Source of the DNA: Thaumasiovibrio subtropicus
GTDB taxonomy: Bacteria > Pseudomonadota > Gammaproteobacteria > Enterobacterales > Vibrionaceae
NCBI RefSeq assembly: GCF_019703835.1
Contig: NZ_AP023054.1
Coordinates: 1,488,001-1,552,000 of the forward strand
Length of the DNA: 64,000 bases
Direction: 5' to 3'
The notes under the pieces were generated by a model. The model searched no databases. It saw only the letters and a program-made list of their open reading frames with translations, and had not been told where the DNA came from. Both the position numbers and the translations under genes were made by a program. Shown one piece after another: positions 18,352 to 28,046 of the stretch. Every line of letters starts with the position of its first letter. Within the stretch, counting starts at the first letter, position 1.

Positions 18352-18431
18352 CTGGTGTGAGTAGCTACATTGTGGTAGTCTACGCCCCGCTTTTCGGAGC
18401 CCTGTCGTAGCACCAGGTAAAAAACACCACA
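18352..18431 (+). ncRNA. Candidate structured leader with H-type pseudoknot upstream of queD
   Basis: Three helices can be drawn directly. P1 is CTGGTG (18352-18357) with CACCAG (18411-18416). A nested helix is CTACG (18380-18384) with CGTAG (18406-18410), stacked directly on P1's 3' strand. A pseudoknot is TGTGGT (18371-18376) in the P1 loop with ACCACA (18426-18431), after an A-rich linker GTAAAAAAC. P1 plus an A-rich strand plus a loop-tail pseudoknot is the general layout of preQ1-I riboswitches, and the downstream genes make preQ0 precursors. The size and sequence do not match a class I can name, so this is a candidate only. Confidence 0.4.
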
Positions 18432-18508
18432 TCGCTGTAATGCTTTTGTGTCGGACTGATGTCCGTGTGTCGTGCTGCATTGTCGGATTCACAGGAAACA
18501 ATGCAACT

Positions 18509-18865
18509 ATGTATCGCATCAAAAAGTCTTTTCAATTTTCAGCGTCTCATCAACTTCAAGGTCTACCTGCTGATCACCCTTGTACCCGATTGCATGGGCA
18601 CAATTATGAAGTGATCGTAGAGCTGGCTTCAGAGATGCTAAACCATACTGGGTTTGTCCGTGATTACCGCGAACTCTCAGAATTCAAATCGTATATCGAC
18701 GATCAAATTGATCACCGCCATCTGAATGACGTACTTGGCGAAGACAATACGACGGCCGAACGTATGGCCAAACATTTTTATGAATGGTGTAAGTCGCGTT
18801 GGCCTGAAATAAGTGCAGTCGCCGTTTCAGAAACGCCAAAAACGTGGGCGGAGTATCGTCCATGA
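18509..18865 (+). CDS. queD: 6-carboxytetrahydropterin synthase QueD
   Basis: A 118-residue T-fold enzyme that converts dihydroneopterin triphosphate to 6-carboxytetrahydropterin, second step of queuosine/preQ0 synthesis. It shows FSASHQL and LHGHNYEV (zinc-binding histidines), the catalytic Cys in HPCTRLHGHN, and a closing SETPKTWAEY with the substrate-binding Glu. The ATG at 18509 is preceded by AGGAAA at slightly long spacing. The stop overlaps the queE start by 4 bases. Longer in-frame starts exist at 18440 but would extend into the structured leader and do not resemble QueD. Confidence 0.95.
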   Translation: MYRIKKSFQFSASHQLQGLPADHPCTRLHGHNYEVIVELASEMLNHTGFVRDYRELSEFKSYIDDQIDHRHLNDVLGEDNTTAERMAKHFYEWCKSRWPEISAVAVSETPKTWAEYRP

Positions 18866-19560
18866 TTACGATTTCAGAAATTTTCGGCCCGACCATTCAA
18901 GGTGAAGGGGCATCCATCGGTGAGCCAACCGTATTCGTCCGCACAGGCGGCTGTGATTTTCGTTGCAGCTGGTGCGACACCCTGCATGCTGTTGATCGCA
19001 AGAACCGCCACTTGTGGAATGATATGTCGGCAGAAGAGGTGTTTGCTGAAGTCGAAAAGCTCAGTGGTGGCTTGCCGATGTTGGTTACGTTATCGGGTGG
19101 AAATCCAGCGACGCAAAATCTCGCCCCGCTTATCGCGCTAGGGAAAGCGAAGGGATACCGCTTTGCGATGGAGACGCAAGGGAGCGTCGCCGCTGAGTGG
19201 TTCTCAATGCTAGATAATCTCACGTTGAGCCCTAAGCCGCCGTCATCAAAAATGCGTTTTGATGCGATTCGTTTTGATACCGCACTGATGATGGCAGGCG
19301 ATAGCGTGCAGACAACGATGAAAATTGTTATCGCTGATGAAGCAGATTTTCAATGGGCGGAGGAAATGAAGGCGCTTTATCCGCAACTGCCGCTGTATCT
19401 GCAGGCGTGTAACCCTCAGGTTGAAGGAGAGCCAGATCAAGCAGAGCTGGCGGCGCAAATGCGTGCGCTGGTAGACCGCGTGATTGCGAAGCGTTGGTTC
19501 GATGTCCGTGTTTTACCTCAGCTTCATGTTTATCTTTGGGGTAATGAAACGGGCGTTTAG
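18862..19560 (+). CDS. queE: 7-carboxy-7-deazaguanine synthase QueE (radical SAM)
   Basis: A 232-residue radical SAM enzyme that converts 6-carboxytetrahydropterin into 7-carboxy-7-deazaguanine. The cluster motif is CDFRCSWCDT, a canonical CX3CX2C, preceded by EIFGPTIQGEGASIGEPTVFVRTGGC, typical of QueE. LSGGNPATQNL and LSPKPPSSKM are further family positions. It starts inside the queD stop (ATGA) and ends before a strong terminator, so queDE is a two-gene operon; queC and queF are not in the window. Confidence 0.95.
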   Translation: MITISEIFGPTIQGEGASIGEPTVFVRTGGCDFRCSWCDTLHAVDRKNRHLWNDMSAEEVFAEVEKLSGGLPMLVTLSGGNPATQNLAPLIALGKAKGYRFAMETQGSVAAEWFSMLDNLTLSPKPPSSKMRFDAIRFDTALMMAGDSVQTTMKIVIADEADFQWAEEMKALYPQLPLYLQACNPQVEGEPDQAELAAQMRALVDRVIAKRWFDVRVLPQLHVYLWGNETGV

Positions 19561-19586
19561 CGAGTACTTGAAGTTCGTAGTAAACG

Positions 19587-19611
19587 AAAGCCGGCAGATG
19601 CCGGCTTTTTT
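19587..19611 (+). terminator. Rho-independent terminator of queDE
   Basis: GCCGGC / GCCGGC with a 4-base loop, flanked by A and T tracts (AAAGCCGGC...GCCGGCTTTTTT), starts about 27 bases after the queE stop. Confidence 0.9.
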
Positions 19612-19625
19612 GTGGTTTGAGTCTA

Positions 19626-20261
19626 TTAACGCTGTTTTGCCAGACGATAGCCTGTTGCTGAAATGGCACCGATGAAAAGGAGCACGGGCACTGAAATGGC
19701 GAGTTTTGTGACCAAGTCTGCGTGATTAACAAACAGGTTGGTGCTAACAAAGAATGCGCCAGCAATCCCGAGACACATAGACCATAAAAAAGCACTGACA
19801 AAGCTGACTATCGCAAAGCGACGTCTAGAGACTTCTGATGCTCCCATGAGCATAGGCACTAACGCACGTACAAACGGAATGAACCGCGCGATGAACATCG
19901 CAAAAGTACCATGGTTTTCAAACAGCGTTTTGGCGCGAGGTAACACATCATTGGGTAGTGACCGCTCGATACGATGCATAAACTGAGTACCTGATAGCCA
20001 TCGTCCTTGTTCATAAGAAAAGACACCGCCCAGCCCTGCCGCTAAAGGTAAGTAAATCATGGAGACTTCTGGCCCAATGATCCCCAATCCAACCAATCCT
20101 CCTGCAAGAATGACAAGGCTGTCCCCAGGTAGCGGAAGAAAGACAAAACCGTTTTCGAGCAATAAAACACCGGTTAAACAGATAATGAGTAAGCCAATTT
20201 GGTTCGCGTTGATTAAAAATTCATAGTCGGTGTGCCAGAGGGCGGCGAAGAGTTCCATCAT
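19626..20261 (-). CDS. DedA-family inner-membrane protein
   Basis: A 211-residue membrane protein. Family features are ENGFVFLPLPGDSLVILAGGLVG at residues 36-58, GVFSYEQGRWLSG, and the conserved FIARFIPFVRALVPMLMGAS with the functional Arg residues. DedA proteins act in membrane homeostasis and lipid carrier (undecaprenyl phosphate) recycling; which role applies here cannot be told. Two adjacent ATG codons (20261 and 20258) are possible starts. It is convergent with queE, with the queE terminator between. Confidence 0.9.
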   Translation of the reverse strand: MMELFAALWHTDYEFLINANQIGLLIICLTGVLLLENGFVFLPLPGDSLVILAGGLVGLGIIGPEVSMIYLPLAAGLGGVFSYEQGRWLSGTQFMHRIERSLPNDVLPRAKTLFENHGTFAMFIARFIPFVRALVPMLMGASEVSRRRFAIVSFVSAFLWSMCLGIAGAFFVSTNLFVNHADLVTKLAISVPVLLFIGAISATGYRLAKQR

Positions 20262-20382
20262 TGTTGAGATCTCGTAGGGGATGAGAGTTTTAACATAGCA
20301 ATTACAGTGGAGAGATAAACGAGGAAGATATTGCGATTATCAAAGATGGATTGCAAAGTGTGTCAATTGCTTCACAGAGTGG

Positions 20383-20413
20383 AAAAAGCTGAGCAGGGGC
20401 TGTCTCCCTGCTC
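20383..20413 (-). terminator. Rho-independent terminator of yejABEF
   Basis: On the minus strand GAGCAGGG and CCCTGCTC pair (8 bp, 7-base loop) and are followed by AGCTTTTT. It lies about 24 bases after the yejF stop. Confidence 0.85.
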
Positions 20414-20436
20414 GGACGCTTGAATATTATTTCCTA

Positions 20437-22023
20437 TTAGGCGAATGCTGTACGTAATAATGTATGGGTGTAATCGGTTTGCGCCTTTTCAAACACACGT
20501 TCTACATCACCGGCCTCAACAACTTTGCCATCTTTCATCACAATCACTCGGTGACAAAGGGATTTAACCACTTTGAGATCGTGGCTGATAAAGAGATAGC
20601 TGAGTTGATAGGTTTCTTGGAGGGTTTTTAGCAAGGCCAATACTTGATACTGGACAGAACGATCAAGCGAAGAGGTAGGTTCATCAAGAATCAACAGCTC
20701 CGGTTGCAGGACGATGGCGCGGGCAATGGCAATGCGTTGGCGTTGTCCGCCCGAAAATTCATTGGGATAGCGATGACGACTCTCTGGATCAAGCCCCACT
20801 TCTGCCATCACGTCGACAATACGTTCATCAATGGCCTCAGCAGTGAGTTGGGTATGAATGGTTAGCCCTTCCCCAATGATCTGCGCGACAGACATCCGTG
20901 GGCTTAAGCTCCCGTAGGGATCTTGGAACACGACTTGAATCTTACTGCGATAAGGTAACATCTCCTTATGGTTTAAGTTGTCAATGCGCTGACCAGCAAA
21001 GTGCATTTCCCCTTGGCTATCTAGTAAACGCAAGATGGCATTCGCCGTTGTCGATTTACCACTTCCACTCTCGCCAACAATACCGACCGTTTCCCCTTTG
21101 TGAATGTTGAGGCTTACCCCATCGACCGCTTTGAAATAGTCAACCGTGCGTTTGAATATCCCTTTTTGAATGGGGAACCAGACACGTAAGTTGTCCACCG
21201 CAAGCAAAATATTTTCTGAGGGCGTGCCGACGGCCTGTCCGTCAGGTTCCGCACTGAGTAGCGTTTTTGTGTAGTCATGTTGGGGGGCATTAAAAATCTG
21301 CGCTGTTGTATCGGTTTCCACTATTCGCCCATGTTCCATGACGGCGATGCGGTCTGCGACGCGCCTGACAACATTAAAGTCGTGAGTGATAAACAGAATC
21401 GCCATCCCGAGTTCGTGCTGTAGCTGCTTTATGAGTGTCAGTATTTGGTCTTGAACCGTGACATCCAATGCGGTTGTAGGTTCATCTGCGATGAGTAGCT
21501 CTGGTTCGTTAATCAATGCCATTGCGATCATCACACGCTGCTGCTCACCGCCAGATAACTCATGCGGGTAAGCCTTCATTTTCTTTTCTGGCTCACGCAG
21601 TTCCACTTTTTTAAGCCAGCTATAGACTTTTTGGTAGGCATCTTTTTTCGTCAATCCTTTGTGGATTTCGAGTACTTCCGCCAGTTGTTTTTCAATGGTA
21701 TGCAGCGGATTTAAACTCATCATAGGTTCTTGAAAAATAACACCGACTTTGTTCCCTCTTAGATGGCGAAGCTCTCGGGGCTTCATGGCAAGCGTGTTTC
21801 TGCCCGCAAACTGTATTAGGCCCTGAGGGTACTGCGTTTGAGGTTGAGGGAGTAACTGTAAAATCGACATCGCTGTTACCGATTTCCCAGAGCCACTTTC
21901 GCCTACAAGGGCAAGTGTCTCGCCTTTATCAATATGCAGTGTCACGCCGTGAACAACGTCGTTGCGGTGGTCGCCTTTCTGAAAGCCGACATGCAAGTTT
22001 GAAATAGACAGTAAATGCGGCAT
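20437..22023 (-). CDS. yejF: Dipeptide/oligopeptide-type ABC transporter ATPase YejF (fused double ATPase)
   Basis: A 528-residue protein with two complete ATPase domains: Walker A GESGSGKSVT and GESGSGKSTT, signatures LSGGEQQR and FSGGQRQR, Walker B ELLIADEPTTALD and ELLILDEPTSSLD. This fused arrangement and length match YejF (529 residues in E. coli), which energises the YejABEF importer known for microcin C and antimicrobial peptide uptake. Last gene of the operon, 9 bases after yejE. Confidence 0.95.
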   Translation of the reverse strand: MPHLLSISNLHVGFQKGDHRNDVVHGVTLHIDKGETLALVGESGSGKSVTAMSILQLLPQPQTQYPQGLIQFAGRNTLAMKPRELRHLRGNKVGVIFQEPMMSLNPLHTIEKQLAEVLEIHKGLTKKDAYQKVYSWLKKVELREPEKKMKAYPHELSGGEQQRVMIAMALINEPELLIADEPTTALDVTVQDQILTLIKQLQHELGMAILFITHDFNVVRRVADRIAVMEHGRIVETDTTAQIFNAPQHDYTKTLLSAEPDGQAVGTPSENILLAVDNLRVWFPIQKGIFKRTVDYFKAVDGVSLNIHKGETVGIVGESGSGKSTTANAILRLLDSQGEMHFAGQRIDNLNHKEMLPYRSKIQVVFQDPYGSLSPRMSVAQIIGEGLTIHTQLTAEAIDERIVDVMAEVGLDPESRHRYPNEFSGGQRQRIAIARAIVLQPELLILDEPTSSLDRSVQYQVLALLKTLQETYQLSYLFISHDLKVVKSLCHRVIVMKDGKVVEAGDVERVFEKAQTDYTHTLLRTAFA

Positions 22024-22032
22024 CTCGATTCC

Positions 22033-23049
22033 TTAATAACTGCGACGTGGGTCGAGGGCATCACGTACCCCTTCACCAATAAAGACTAAAAGACTCAACA
22101 TGAGCGATAAAACTAAAAAGGCGGAAATCCCCAGCCATGGTGCTTGCAGGTTGTTCTTGCCTTGGGCAAGTAACTCACCTAAGGAGGGAGAGCCGACAGG
22201 CAATCCAAATCCAAGGAAGTCGAGCGAGGTGAGGGTAGTGATAGAGCCGCTCAATATGAAAGGCATGAAGGTGAGGGTTGCCACTAACGCATTAGGCAGA
22301 ATGTGACGACGCATGATGGTATTGTCGTTGACGCCCAGCGCGCGGGCGGCGGTGACATAGGCAAAATTGCGTCCACGTAAAAACTCAGCGCGGACCAGAC
22401 CGACCAGTGCCATCCAACTAAAGAGCAAGGTGATGAAGAGTAACCACCAGAAATTAGGCTGCACCACACTGGCGAGGATAATCAGCATAAAGAGTTGTGG
22501 CATACCGCTCCAGACCTCAATAAACCGCTGACCAATAAGATCGATTTTTCCGCCGTAGTAACCTTGTATTGCGCCAATAGTGACACCGATAATGCTGGAA
22601 AGAATACTCAATGTCAGCCCGAACAGCACCGATATCCTAAAGCCATAAATCAGTCGGGCTAATACATCACGCCCTTTGTCATCGGTGCCGAGCCAATTAT
22701 CGAATGTCGGTTTATAGGGTGCAGGGCCGGGAAGAGCATAGTTGATGGTGTGATAGGAGTAGCGGATAGGTGGCCAGACTGACCAGCCTTTTTCATCAAT
22801 CAAGGCATCGACATAGGGATCACGATAGACGGCTTCTGTTTCAAACTCTCCGCCAAACGTGGTCTCTGCGTATGTGTTCCAAATCGGGAAGTACCAATTG
22901 CCATCGTAACTCACGATGATCGGCTTGTCGTTGGCGAGGATTTCGGCAAACAAGCTTAGGGCAAACAGTATAGCGAAGATCCAAAGTGACCAAACGCTAC
23001 GTCGATTGGCTTTGAAGCGCGCTAATCTCTCTTGTTGTAATGGTGTCAT
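22033..23049 (-). CDS. yejE: ABC transporter permease YejE
   Basis: A 338-residue permease with one N-terminal helix, then a periplasmic segment carrying FPIWNTYAETTFGGEFETEA and DNWLGTDDKGRDVLARLIYGFRIS, both typical of YejE, and a C-terminal membrane part with the EAA loop ARALGVNDNTIMRRHILPNAL. It pairs with YejB. Located between yejB and yejF with about 9-base gaps. Confidence 0.95.
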   Translation of the reverse strand: MTPLQQERLARFKANRRSVWSLWIFAILFALSLFAEILANDKPIIVSYDGNWYFPIWNTYAETTFGGEFETEAVYRDPYVDALIDEKGWSVWPPIRYSYHTINYALPGPAPYKPTFDNWLGTDDKGRDVLARLIYGFRISVLFGLTLSILSSIIGVTIGAIQGYYGGKIDLIGQRFIEVWSGMPQLFMLIILASVVQPNFWWLLFITLLFSWMALVGLVRAEFLRGRNFAYVTAARALGVNDNTIMRRHILPNALVATLTFMPFILSGSITTLTSLDFLGFGLPVGSPSLGELLAQGKNNLQAPWLGISAFLVLSLMLSLLVFIGEGVRDALDPRRSY

Positions 23050-23058
23050 TGCCGCTCC

Positions 23059-24147
23059 CTAACGTTGCTCGAAATCGATACGCGGATCTACCAGCGTATA
23101 GGTTAAATCACTGATGATACTGAGGATTAAGCCAAGTAAGGTGAAGATGTACAGGCTAGCAAATATGACGGGGTAATCTCGTTGTATCGTAGACTCAAAG
23201 CCAAGCAGCCCTAATCCATCGAGTGAGAAGATCACCTCTATCAACATGGAACCGGTAAAAAATATCCCGATAAATGCGGCAGGAAAGCCAGCAATGATAA
23301 TCAACATGGCATTACGAAATACGTGACCGTACAACACGCGATTGTCGCTCTGGCCTTTAGCGATGGCCGTTCTCACATATTGTTTATGTATTTCATCAAG
23401 GAAACTGTTTTTGGTAAGCAGCGTTAAGGATGCGAACCCCCCAATAACCATCGCAGTAACAGGCAGCACCATATGCCAGAGATAGTCGAGGATCTTCGCG
23501 CCAGTCGATAGCGTCTCCCAATCATCGGAGACAAGTCCGCGTAATGGGAACCAACTCAAGTAAGAGCCACCAGAGAAAACGATGATCAGTAGAATAGCGA
23601 ACAAGAAGCCCGGTATGGCATTGCCAACAATCACGGCAGCGCTGGTCCAGACATCAAACTTACTGTTGTGCATGAGGGCTTTGCGTATACCGAGTGGGAT
23701 AGAGACGAGATAGACAATTAAGGTGGTCCACAGCCCTAACGAGATAGAGACGGGCAAACGATCTTTGATCAGCTCTATCACACTACTGCCTCTAAACAAG
23801 GAATCGCCAAAGTCAAAGCGCAAGTAGTCCCAAAGCATGTTGAAATAGCGTTCATGCAAGGGCTTATCAAACCCAAATTGCTTCTCGATTTCTGCGATGA
23901 CTTCGGGATCTAAGCCTCTCGCACCTCGGTACGCACTGTTTTCGTTGCGACTCTCTAACTGTTGCGTTGCTTCGCCCGTTGAACCGGTAAAGCGTTCACT
24001 AAACCCGCCAGAAGTGCCTTCCATCTGTGCAATGGCTTGATCAACGGGTCCACCGGGGGCGATTTGAATGATAAAGAAGTTCAATGTGATGATCGCCCAC
24101 AAGGTCGGAATGACCAACAGGAGGCGACGAATAATATAGGCACCCAT
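23059..24147 (-). CDS. yejB: ABC transporter permease YejB
   Basis: A 362-residue permease (E. coli YejB 364). It begins [19 protein letters not shown], has the long YejB-type periplasmic region with PGGPVDQAI and [18 protein letters not shown], and the EAA loop [23 protein letters not shown]. The start at 24147 overlaps the yejA stop by one base (TAATG), the usual mark of coupled translation; a longer frame to 24177 would lie inside yejA. Confidence 0.95.
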   Translation of the reverse strand: MGAYIIRRLLLVIPTLWAIITLNFFIIQIAPGGPVDQAIAQMEGTSGGFSERFTGSTGEATQQLESRNENSAYRGARGLDPEVIAEIEKQFGFDKPLHERYFNMLWDYLRFDFGDSLFRGSSVIELIKDRLPVSISLGLWTTLIVYLVSIPLGIRKALMHNSKFDVWTSAAVIVGNAIPGFLFAILLIIVFSGGSYLSWFPLRGLVSDDWETLSTGAKILDYLWHMVLPVTAMVIGGFASLTLLTKNSFLDEIHKQYVRTAIAKGQSDNRVLYGHVFRNAMLIIIAGFPAAFIGIFFTGSMLIEVIFSLDGLGLLGFESTIQRDYPVIFASLYIFTLLGLILSIISDLTYTLVDPRIDFEQR

Positions 24148-25961
24148 TAGCGTTTCTCCGCGTCTGTCGACCACCAAGTATCCAGACCAAGGCTGTAGTC
24201 TGGGCGAGTTTCAGGCTTAGCGAACTTGTCCCAATAGGCGACCCAATAGGCGCTGAGGTGCCATTTAGGAATGACATAAAAGTGCCACTGCAACACGCGA
24301 TCGAGTGCTGGGCCTAATGCCGCAAGTGCTTCTCCATCCCCTTGAGATTGTGCAATAAGTTCAGTGAGCGTATCGATGGCAGGTTCATTGGCGGACGCGG
24401 CGTTATAGGATGAGTCCATGAACTCTGAGTGCCAGGTGATTTTTAGCCCCCCGCTGGGATACTGATTGGAATTAAAACCACGATCAATCATGTCGTAGTC
24501 TTGATTGCGCATCCGGTTTGTAAACTGCGAGGTATCAACCATTCGAATGTTCATATCAATGCCTAAGCGTTTTAAATTCGCTTGAAAGGGAAGCGCAGTG
24601 CGTTCTTGGTCTGGGGTGTAAATCATCAGCTCAAAGGTAAAGGCTTCACCCGTCTCAGCATTAACAAGTTTTTGGTTGCGGACTATCCAACCAGCATCAG
24701 CCAACAAGTTCTTCGCAACCAACAGATTGCGACGAATAAGCCCATCCCCCTCGGAGACAGGCGGCTGGTAGCTCTCGGTAAAGACGCGGGCGGGTAACTG
24801 TGCCTTCAATGGCGTGAGGTAGTGTAGTTCTTCTTCACTCGGTAAGTCAGTGGCTTCATAAGGACTGCTTTGGAAATAGCTTCGAGTTCGGGAATAAGCA
24901 TTGTAAAACAGGGCTTTGTTCATCCATTCGAAGTCGAAGGCATAGGCAAGAGCTTCTCGCACCCTCGCATCAGAAAAAAGGGGTCTCGCAGTGTTAAAGA
25001 CCAAGGCATTCATAGGCCGTGGAATAGAGTGCGGGATAACATCTTTAATGATCTGATTGTTATCAAAGGCCGGTCCCGTATAGAGCGTGGCCCAATTTTT
25101 CGCCGAGCTTTCTGAGCGGAGGTCATATTCACCCGCTTTAAATGCCTCTAACGACACATTGCTGTCGCGATAATAGTCATAGATGATCTTCTCGAAGTTA
25201 TAACGACCTTTGTTAACGGGGATATCTGCTCCCCAATAATCCTCTTTGAGGCTATAAGTGATTTGTTGGCCAGTCTTGTAGTCACTGATGTAATACGCAC
25301 TGCTGCCCACTGGGGGGACAGATAGGGGTTCACTAAAGTCTTTGTCCTGCCAGAAGTGTTCAGGCAAAACGGGTAAGGCCAAGATACTGAATAACTTTTC
25401 TTTATCAGGTTGCGCAATGGTAATAATAAGGCGATGAGGGTGTTCAACATAGACGCTGACATCGGCGTAGTAGCGTCGAAACTGCGGGACGCCTTCATCA
25501 AGAAATTTCTGAAAGCTGAAGGCGAAGTCCTCGGCTGTGATAGGCTCTCCATCATGGAAGCGCGCGTTGGGATTGAGGTCGACAGCGACCCAGTTCCAGC
25601 TTTCACTGTACTCGGCTTGTGTTGCGATCAGGGGGTAGTATACGCCTAGCTCGTCATCGGATGAGGTGTACAAGGTGTCATAAAGCTCACCGCTGCGTTC
25701 GGCGGCAAGGCCTCGTGATGCATAGCGGTTGAAGTTGTCGTAGGTACCGATAGCGGACAAGCGCAAGGTGCCGCCTTTAGGTGCGTCAGGATTGACGTAA
25801 GCAAAGTGTTGAAAATCGGCGTCATATTTGGGAACGTCATGCATGGCAAGGGCATGAGAGACGACGGTCACTTCGGGCTTTTCAGGTAACGTATCGCGAG
25901 TTTCAGCGTATGCACTCAGCGTGGTAGCCATAAAAATAGTAGTGAAGACGATCTGCTTCAT
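24147..25961 (-). CDS. yejA: Extracellular solute-binding protein YejA
   Basis: A 604-residue periplasmic receptor of the SBP_bac_5 (peptide/oligopeptide) family. A signal peptide of about 19 residues ends in LSAYA, followed by [24 protein letters not shown] and [23 protein letters not shown], characteristic of the family. It delivers peptides to YejBEF. It is the first gene of the operon. The divergent gene starts about 155 bases away, so promoters lie between 25962 and 26115. Confidence 0.94.
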   Translation of the reverse strand: MKQIVFTTIFMATTLSAYAETRDTLPEKPEVTVVSHALAMHDVPKYDADFQHFAYVNPDAPKGGTLRLSAIGTYDNFNRYASRGLAAERSGELYDTLYTSSDDELGVYYPLIATQAEYSESWNWVAVDLNPNARFHDGEPITAEDFAFSFQKFLDEGVPQFRRYYADVSVYVEHPHRLIITIAQPDKEKLFSILALPVLPEHFWQDKDFSEPLSVPPVGSSAYYISDYKTGQQITYSLKEDYWGADIPVNKGRYNFEKIIYDYYRDSNVSLEAFKAGEYDLRSESSAKNWATLYTGPAFDNNQIIKDVIPHSIPRPMNALVFNTARPLFSDARVREALAYAFDFEWMNKALFYNAYSRTRSYFQSSPYEATDLPSEEELHYLTPLKAQLPARVFTESYQPPVSEGDGLIRRNLLVAKNLLADAGWIVRNQKLVNAETGEAFTFELMIYTPDQERTALPFQANLKRLGIDMNIRMVDTSQFTNRMRNQDYDMIDRGFNSNQYPSGGLKITWHSEFMDSSYNAASANEPAIDTLTELIAQSQGDGEALAALGPALDRVLQWHFYVIPKWHLSAYWVAYWDKFAKPETRPDYSLGLDTWWSTDAEKR

Positions 25962-26115
25962 CAGCTATCCTTGTTTAAATAAAAATTGTCATGGTTTCAT
26001 ATAAATATACGACTAATCAGACAGTTTTTGCGAATAAGTTATTGTAATACGGATAATGTCTCAAAATATGGATGCGATTAAATTGGTTAAGTTGACACAA
26101 AAGAAAGGCGGAAAG

Positions 26116-27036
26116 ATGTCAATTCGACCCGAGATTCGACGATATAGCCAACAAATGGGTAAACTTCTGCTAATTGTCGGGTCAGGGCTTCTATCGGCAT
26201 GCAGCATCGCGGCCAGTGATTTCTCATTGGAACGAGTCAGTGAAGTGACGTTATCTCGAGAACTCAATGAGATATCCGGACTGTGGTGTGAAGAGGACTC
26301 GTTGTTTGCGATCAATGACTCAGGAAACAGTGCCACCCTTTATCAGTTAAACTTGCGTGGTCAAATTGAGCAGCGATTTACTATTGCTTCTCCAAATCGA
26401 GATTGGGAGGCGGTGACGGCGAGAGGCAAAGAGATCATTATTGGTGATATCGGCAATAATCGAGGCAAGTTTGACACCATTCACCTGTATGCAGTCAATC
26501 GAGATACGCAAACACAGACAATCAAACCCGAGAAACAAAGCTATCAGTATGCCGATTTTCAATCAGCGAAGCCTTACCAGCACGATTATGATGCGGAAGC
26601 GTTGACGTATCACCCCGATGTAGGGCTCATCATGTTTTCGAAAAGCTGGCAAAGTTATACCACGCATGTGTACCACCTTGAAGCGGATCAAACCTCCGCT
26701 GCGGTTGCCCCTTTGGCACAGATTGACGGCTTACACTGGCTAGTGACAGGTGCTGATTGGGACGCAGTCAGGCAACGTTTTGTTTTAGTGGGATATCATC
26801 CCAGTTTGATTGGCGAGCTGAATGCAAAACTGGCGATTGTTTCTGAGGCCTATCAAGTCGAAGCGACATTTTCTCTACCGTCTGGACAAATTGAAGGCGT
26901 TTGTGTGCTGGAGAATGGCGATATTCTTGTCGCTCAAGAGCAACGAAAACGCCAGCCTGCGAAGTTGATGCGTTTCCAACTCAATCAGCCTGTTGAGAAT
27001 AGAAACAATATTGTGCAATTGGTTGACAAACCTTGA
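26116..27036 (+). CDS. Putative beta-propeller-like lipoprotein or secreted protein
   Basis: A 306-residue protein. Near the N-terminus a hydrophobic stretch ends LLSACSIA, a lipobox-like site, so it is probably exported and perhaps lipid-anchored. The body has repeated short beta-like motifs (ISGLWCEEDSLFAINDSGNSATLYQLNLRG; WEAVTARGKEIIIGDIGNN; VCVLENGDILVAQE) reminiscent of SdiA-regulated/phytase-like propellers, but the family is not certain. The start at 26116 has AAGGCGG upstream; ATG at 26155 would give a shorter leader. It is followed closely by another lipoprotein gene. Confidence 0.7.
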   Translation: MSIRPEIRRYSQQMGKLLLIVGSGLLSACSIAASDFSLERVSEVTLSRELNEISGLWCEEDSLFAINDSGNSATLYQLNLRGQIEQRFTIASPNRDWEAVTARGKEIIIGDIGNNRGKFDTIHLYAVNRDTQTQTIKPEKQSYQYADFQSAKPYQHDYDAEALTYHPDVGLIMFSKSWQSYTTHVYHLEADQTSAAVAPLAQIDGLHWLVTGADWDAVRQRFVLVGYHPSLIGELNAKLAIVSEAYQVEATFSLPSGQIEGVCVLENGDILVAQEQRKRQPAKLMRFQLNQPVENRNNIVQLVDKP

Positions 27037-27094
27037 CACAGAAATCGGTAGAATAGTCGCGAGTTTGAAATTGTTAAACCCAAATGGGGGCGAT

Positions 27095-27838
27095 ATGCGC
27101 TTTTTACTGTTCATACCAGTGTTGATGGTCTTGCTGTCTGGTTGTGAGATTGAAATTACCAACGGGAGCAGTTGCTCACGTACCACGGACCCGAGTACGG
27201 GGTTACGAGTAGACGTTTATCAACAAGGTTTTGGTTTCACGACTGAAAACGGTTATGACTCCCGTTTTAGCTTCACGCGCCATTATGAATGTGGCCCGGC
27301 ATATGCCTATCAAAATAGTGGTGGAGAGGAACGGTTTGAATACTTCAAACACGGCCGACGTGCAAGCTCCAATCATGGTTTTACCGACATCGCTTTTGGT
27401 TACGACAGCTTTAACCAACAGTATTTTAAAACCAATTTAAGAAGCACTGAGCATGCCCAAGAATATGGTTGGACGCGCACTGGGCGTCTTTACGAGAAAC
27501 GCTGGCCTGCTTCTGCCACCATTGATGAGATTGTGGTGAAGAACAGTACGGCGCCGAATGTATCAGAATCCCTGTTTGCCAGCGCTGACGTCAATAACAT
27601 GCAAAAACAAAAGTTTGATGATGGCAATTTAGGTCAATATCAGTGCCGTTGGTTGAGAAATGGCTTGCTAGTGGACAGTCTATTAAATTGCCAAGGTGCG
27701 GCAGAGATGGAAAAAGACCGTATTCATTTGGGCTTGGTCGTTGACTTGATGCCTTTTATTAATGACTTTCAAACCAATAATCGAGTCAGTTACTCGGTTG
27801 ACCCTTATCAATACGAGCGCGATATGCGTATTCGCTAA
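27095..27838 (+). CDS. Putative lipoprotein of unknown function
   Basis: A 247-residue protein beginning MRFLLFIPVLMVLLSGCEIE, a clear lipoprotein signal with lipobox LSGC. After it come several cysteines (SSCSR, YECGP, YQCRW, LNCQG) that could form disulfides in the periplasm. I recognise no domain. The ATG at 27095 has GGGGG upstream. It lies 58 bases after the previous exported-protein gene and ends in a strong terminator. Confidence 0.75.
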   Translation: MRFLLFIPVLMVLLSGCEIEITNGSSCSRTTDPSTGLRVDVYQQGFGFTTENGYDSRFSFTRHYECGPAYAYQNSGGEERFEYFKHGRRASSNHGFTDIAFGYDSFNQQYFKTNLRSTEHAQEYGWTRTGRLYEKRWPASATIDEIVVKNSTAPNVSESLFASADVNNMQKQKFDDGNLGQYQCRWLRNGLLVDSLLNCQGAAEMEKDRIHLGLVVDLMPFINDFQTNNRVSYSVDPYQYERDMRIR

Positions 27839-27841
27839 TTC

Positions 27842-27866
27842 AAACGGGCTGAGCGCCCGTTTTTTG
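27842..27866 (+). terminator. Rho-independent terminator after the lipoprotein gene
   Basis: ACGGGC / GCCCGT, 6 bp with a 5-base loop, followed by six T. Starts 6 bases past the stop codon. Confidence 0.85.
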
Positions 27867-28046
27867 TTACTGGTTACAGGCTGTGGCATGGAAAGCCCAA
27901 CGCCCCTCTGAACGGCACGTCAAACACACGCTTGTTGATCGACTTTAGTGATTAATTTATCTATAAAATCGGGTAAATCACTTAATACTGACTAAACTGA
28001 AATGTGGATTGTAATTATCGCGTCTCATTAAGGTGGTTGGTATTTG

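Noticed and set aside
19328-19801. 157-codon open frame on the minus strand over queE and dedA
   Set aside because: It crosses the queE terminator and is antisense to a clear QueE. It has no homologous features.
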